From NCBI GenBank assembly GCA_002438845.1, contig DJRG01000082.1:1-5375 (forward strand): a stretch of 5,375 nucleotides of DNA, in the 5' to 3' direction. The DNA is from Bacteroidales bacterium UBA6366 (lineage in GTDB: Bacteria > Bacteroidota > Bacteroidia > Bacteroidales > UBA932). A program made the translations under genes and the position numbers. The notes below the pieces were generated by a model that saw only the letters and a program-made list of their open reading frames with translations, was not told where the DNA came from and made no database searches. Positions 5,362-5,375 of the stretch are shown here, piece by piece. Numbering within the stretch: the stretch's first letter is position 1; the number at the start of each line of letters is the position of its first letter.

Positions 5362-5375
5362 ATTTATTTAAATAA
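5362..5375 (-). promoter_or_regulatory. AT-only rarA leader with 12-bp palindrome
   Basis: The 14 bases before the rarA ATG are all A or T. TTATTTAAATAA (5364-5375) is a perfect palindrome that may extend past the window edge. AT-rich leaders without a Shine-Dalgarno site are usual in Bacteroidota, so this probably reflects translation initiation. An operator role cannot be judged from a truncated site. Confidence 0.3.

Noticed and set aside
1..5375. Mobile element, defence system or CRISPR content
   Set aside because: No transposase, integrase, direct-repeat array or target-site duplication was seen. All genes are of chromosomal housekeeping or metabolic types, with no abrupt change in composition.

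Overview
The window looks like chromosomal DNA from a member of the Bacteroidota, probably of the order Bacteroidales. Three things support this. Upstream of one gene there is a promoter of the Bacteroidota type (TTTG, 20 bp, TAcaTTTG). Start codons are preceded by A-rich leaders rather than strong Shine-Dalgarno sites. The predicted acyltransferase and cysteate synthase resemble Bacteroidales versions as I remember them. No mobile element, CRISPR array, tRNA or rRNA was seen, and nothing suggests recent transfer. The genus cannot be fixed from the sequence alone.

Layout. Positions 2-178 (+) hold the last 58 codons of queA (tRNA queuosine synthesis). A 72-base gap carries a good promoter at 207-238, followed by a 394-residue PlsC/GPAT-like acyltransferase (251-1435, +). 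The convergent gap 1436-1691 contains a small palindromic element (1470-1493) that resembles a widely scattered intergenic repeat, then a perfect 16-bp stem terminator (1537-1579) that can serve both strands. The rest is a minus-strand block, listed here in transcription order: rarA/mgsA (5361 to 4039), a CaCA-family calcium/sodium antiporter (3988 to 3002) and a PLP enzyme (2975 to 1692). Gaps in this block are 50 and 26 bases.

The most interesting gene is the PLP enzyme. It would easily be labelled threonine synthase, but its motifs fit cysteate synthase better. That enzyme makes L-cysteate from O-phosphoserine and sulfite. In archaea it feeds coenzyme M synthesis; in Bacteroidota, cysteate is the precursor of capnine and the sulfonolipids of the outer membrane. 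The window may therefore mark a sulfonolipid producer, although no other pathway gene is visible here. The neighbouring genes do not form one obvious pathway: RarA handles stalled replication forks, and the antiporter moves cations across the inner membrane. The convergent acyltransferase is a lipid enzyme, but it is separated from the PLP gene by the terminator.

I did not find a clear new multi-gene system. The points most worth a second look are the cysteate synthase call, the intergenic palindrome, and a Glu-to-Gln substitution in the acyltransferase substrate-binding motif.
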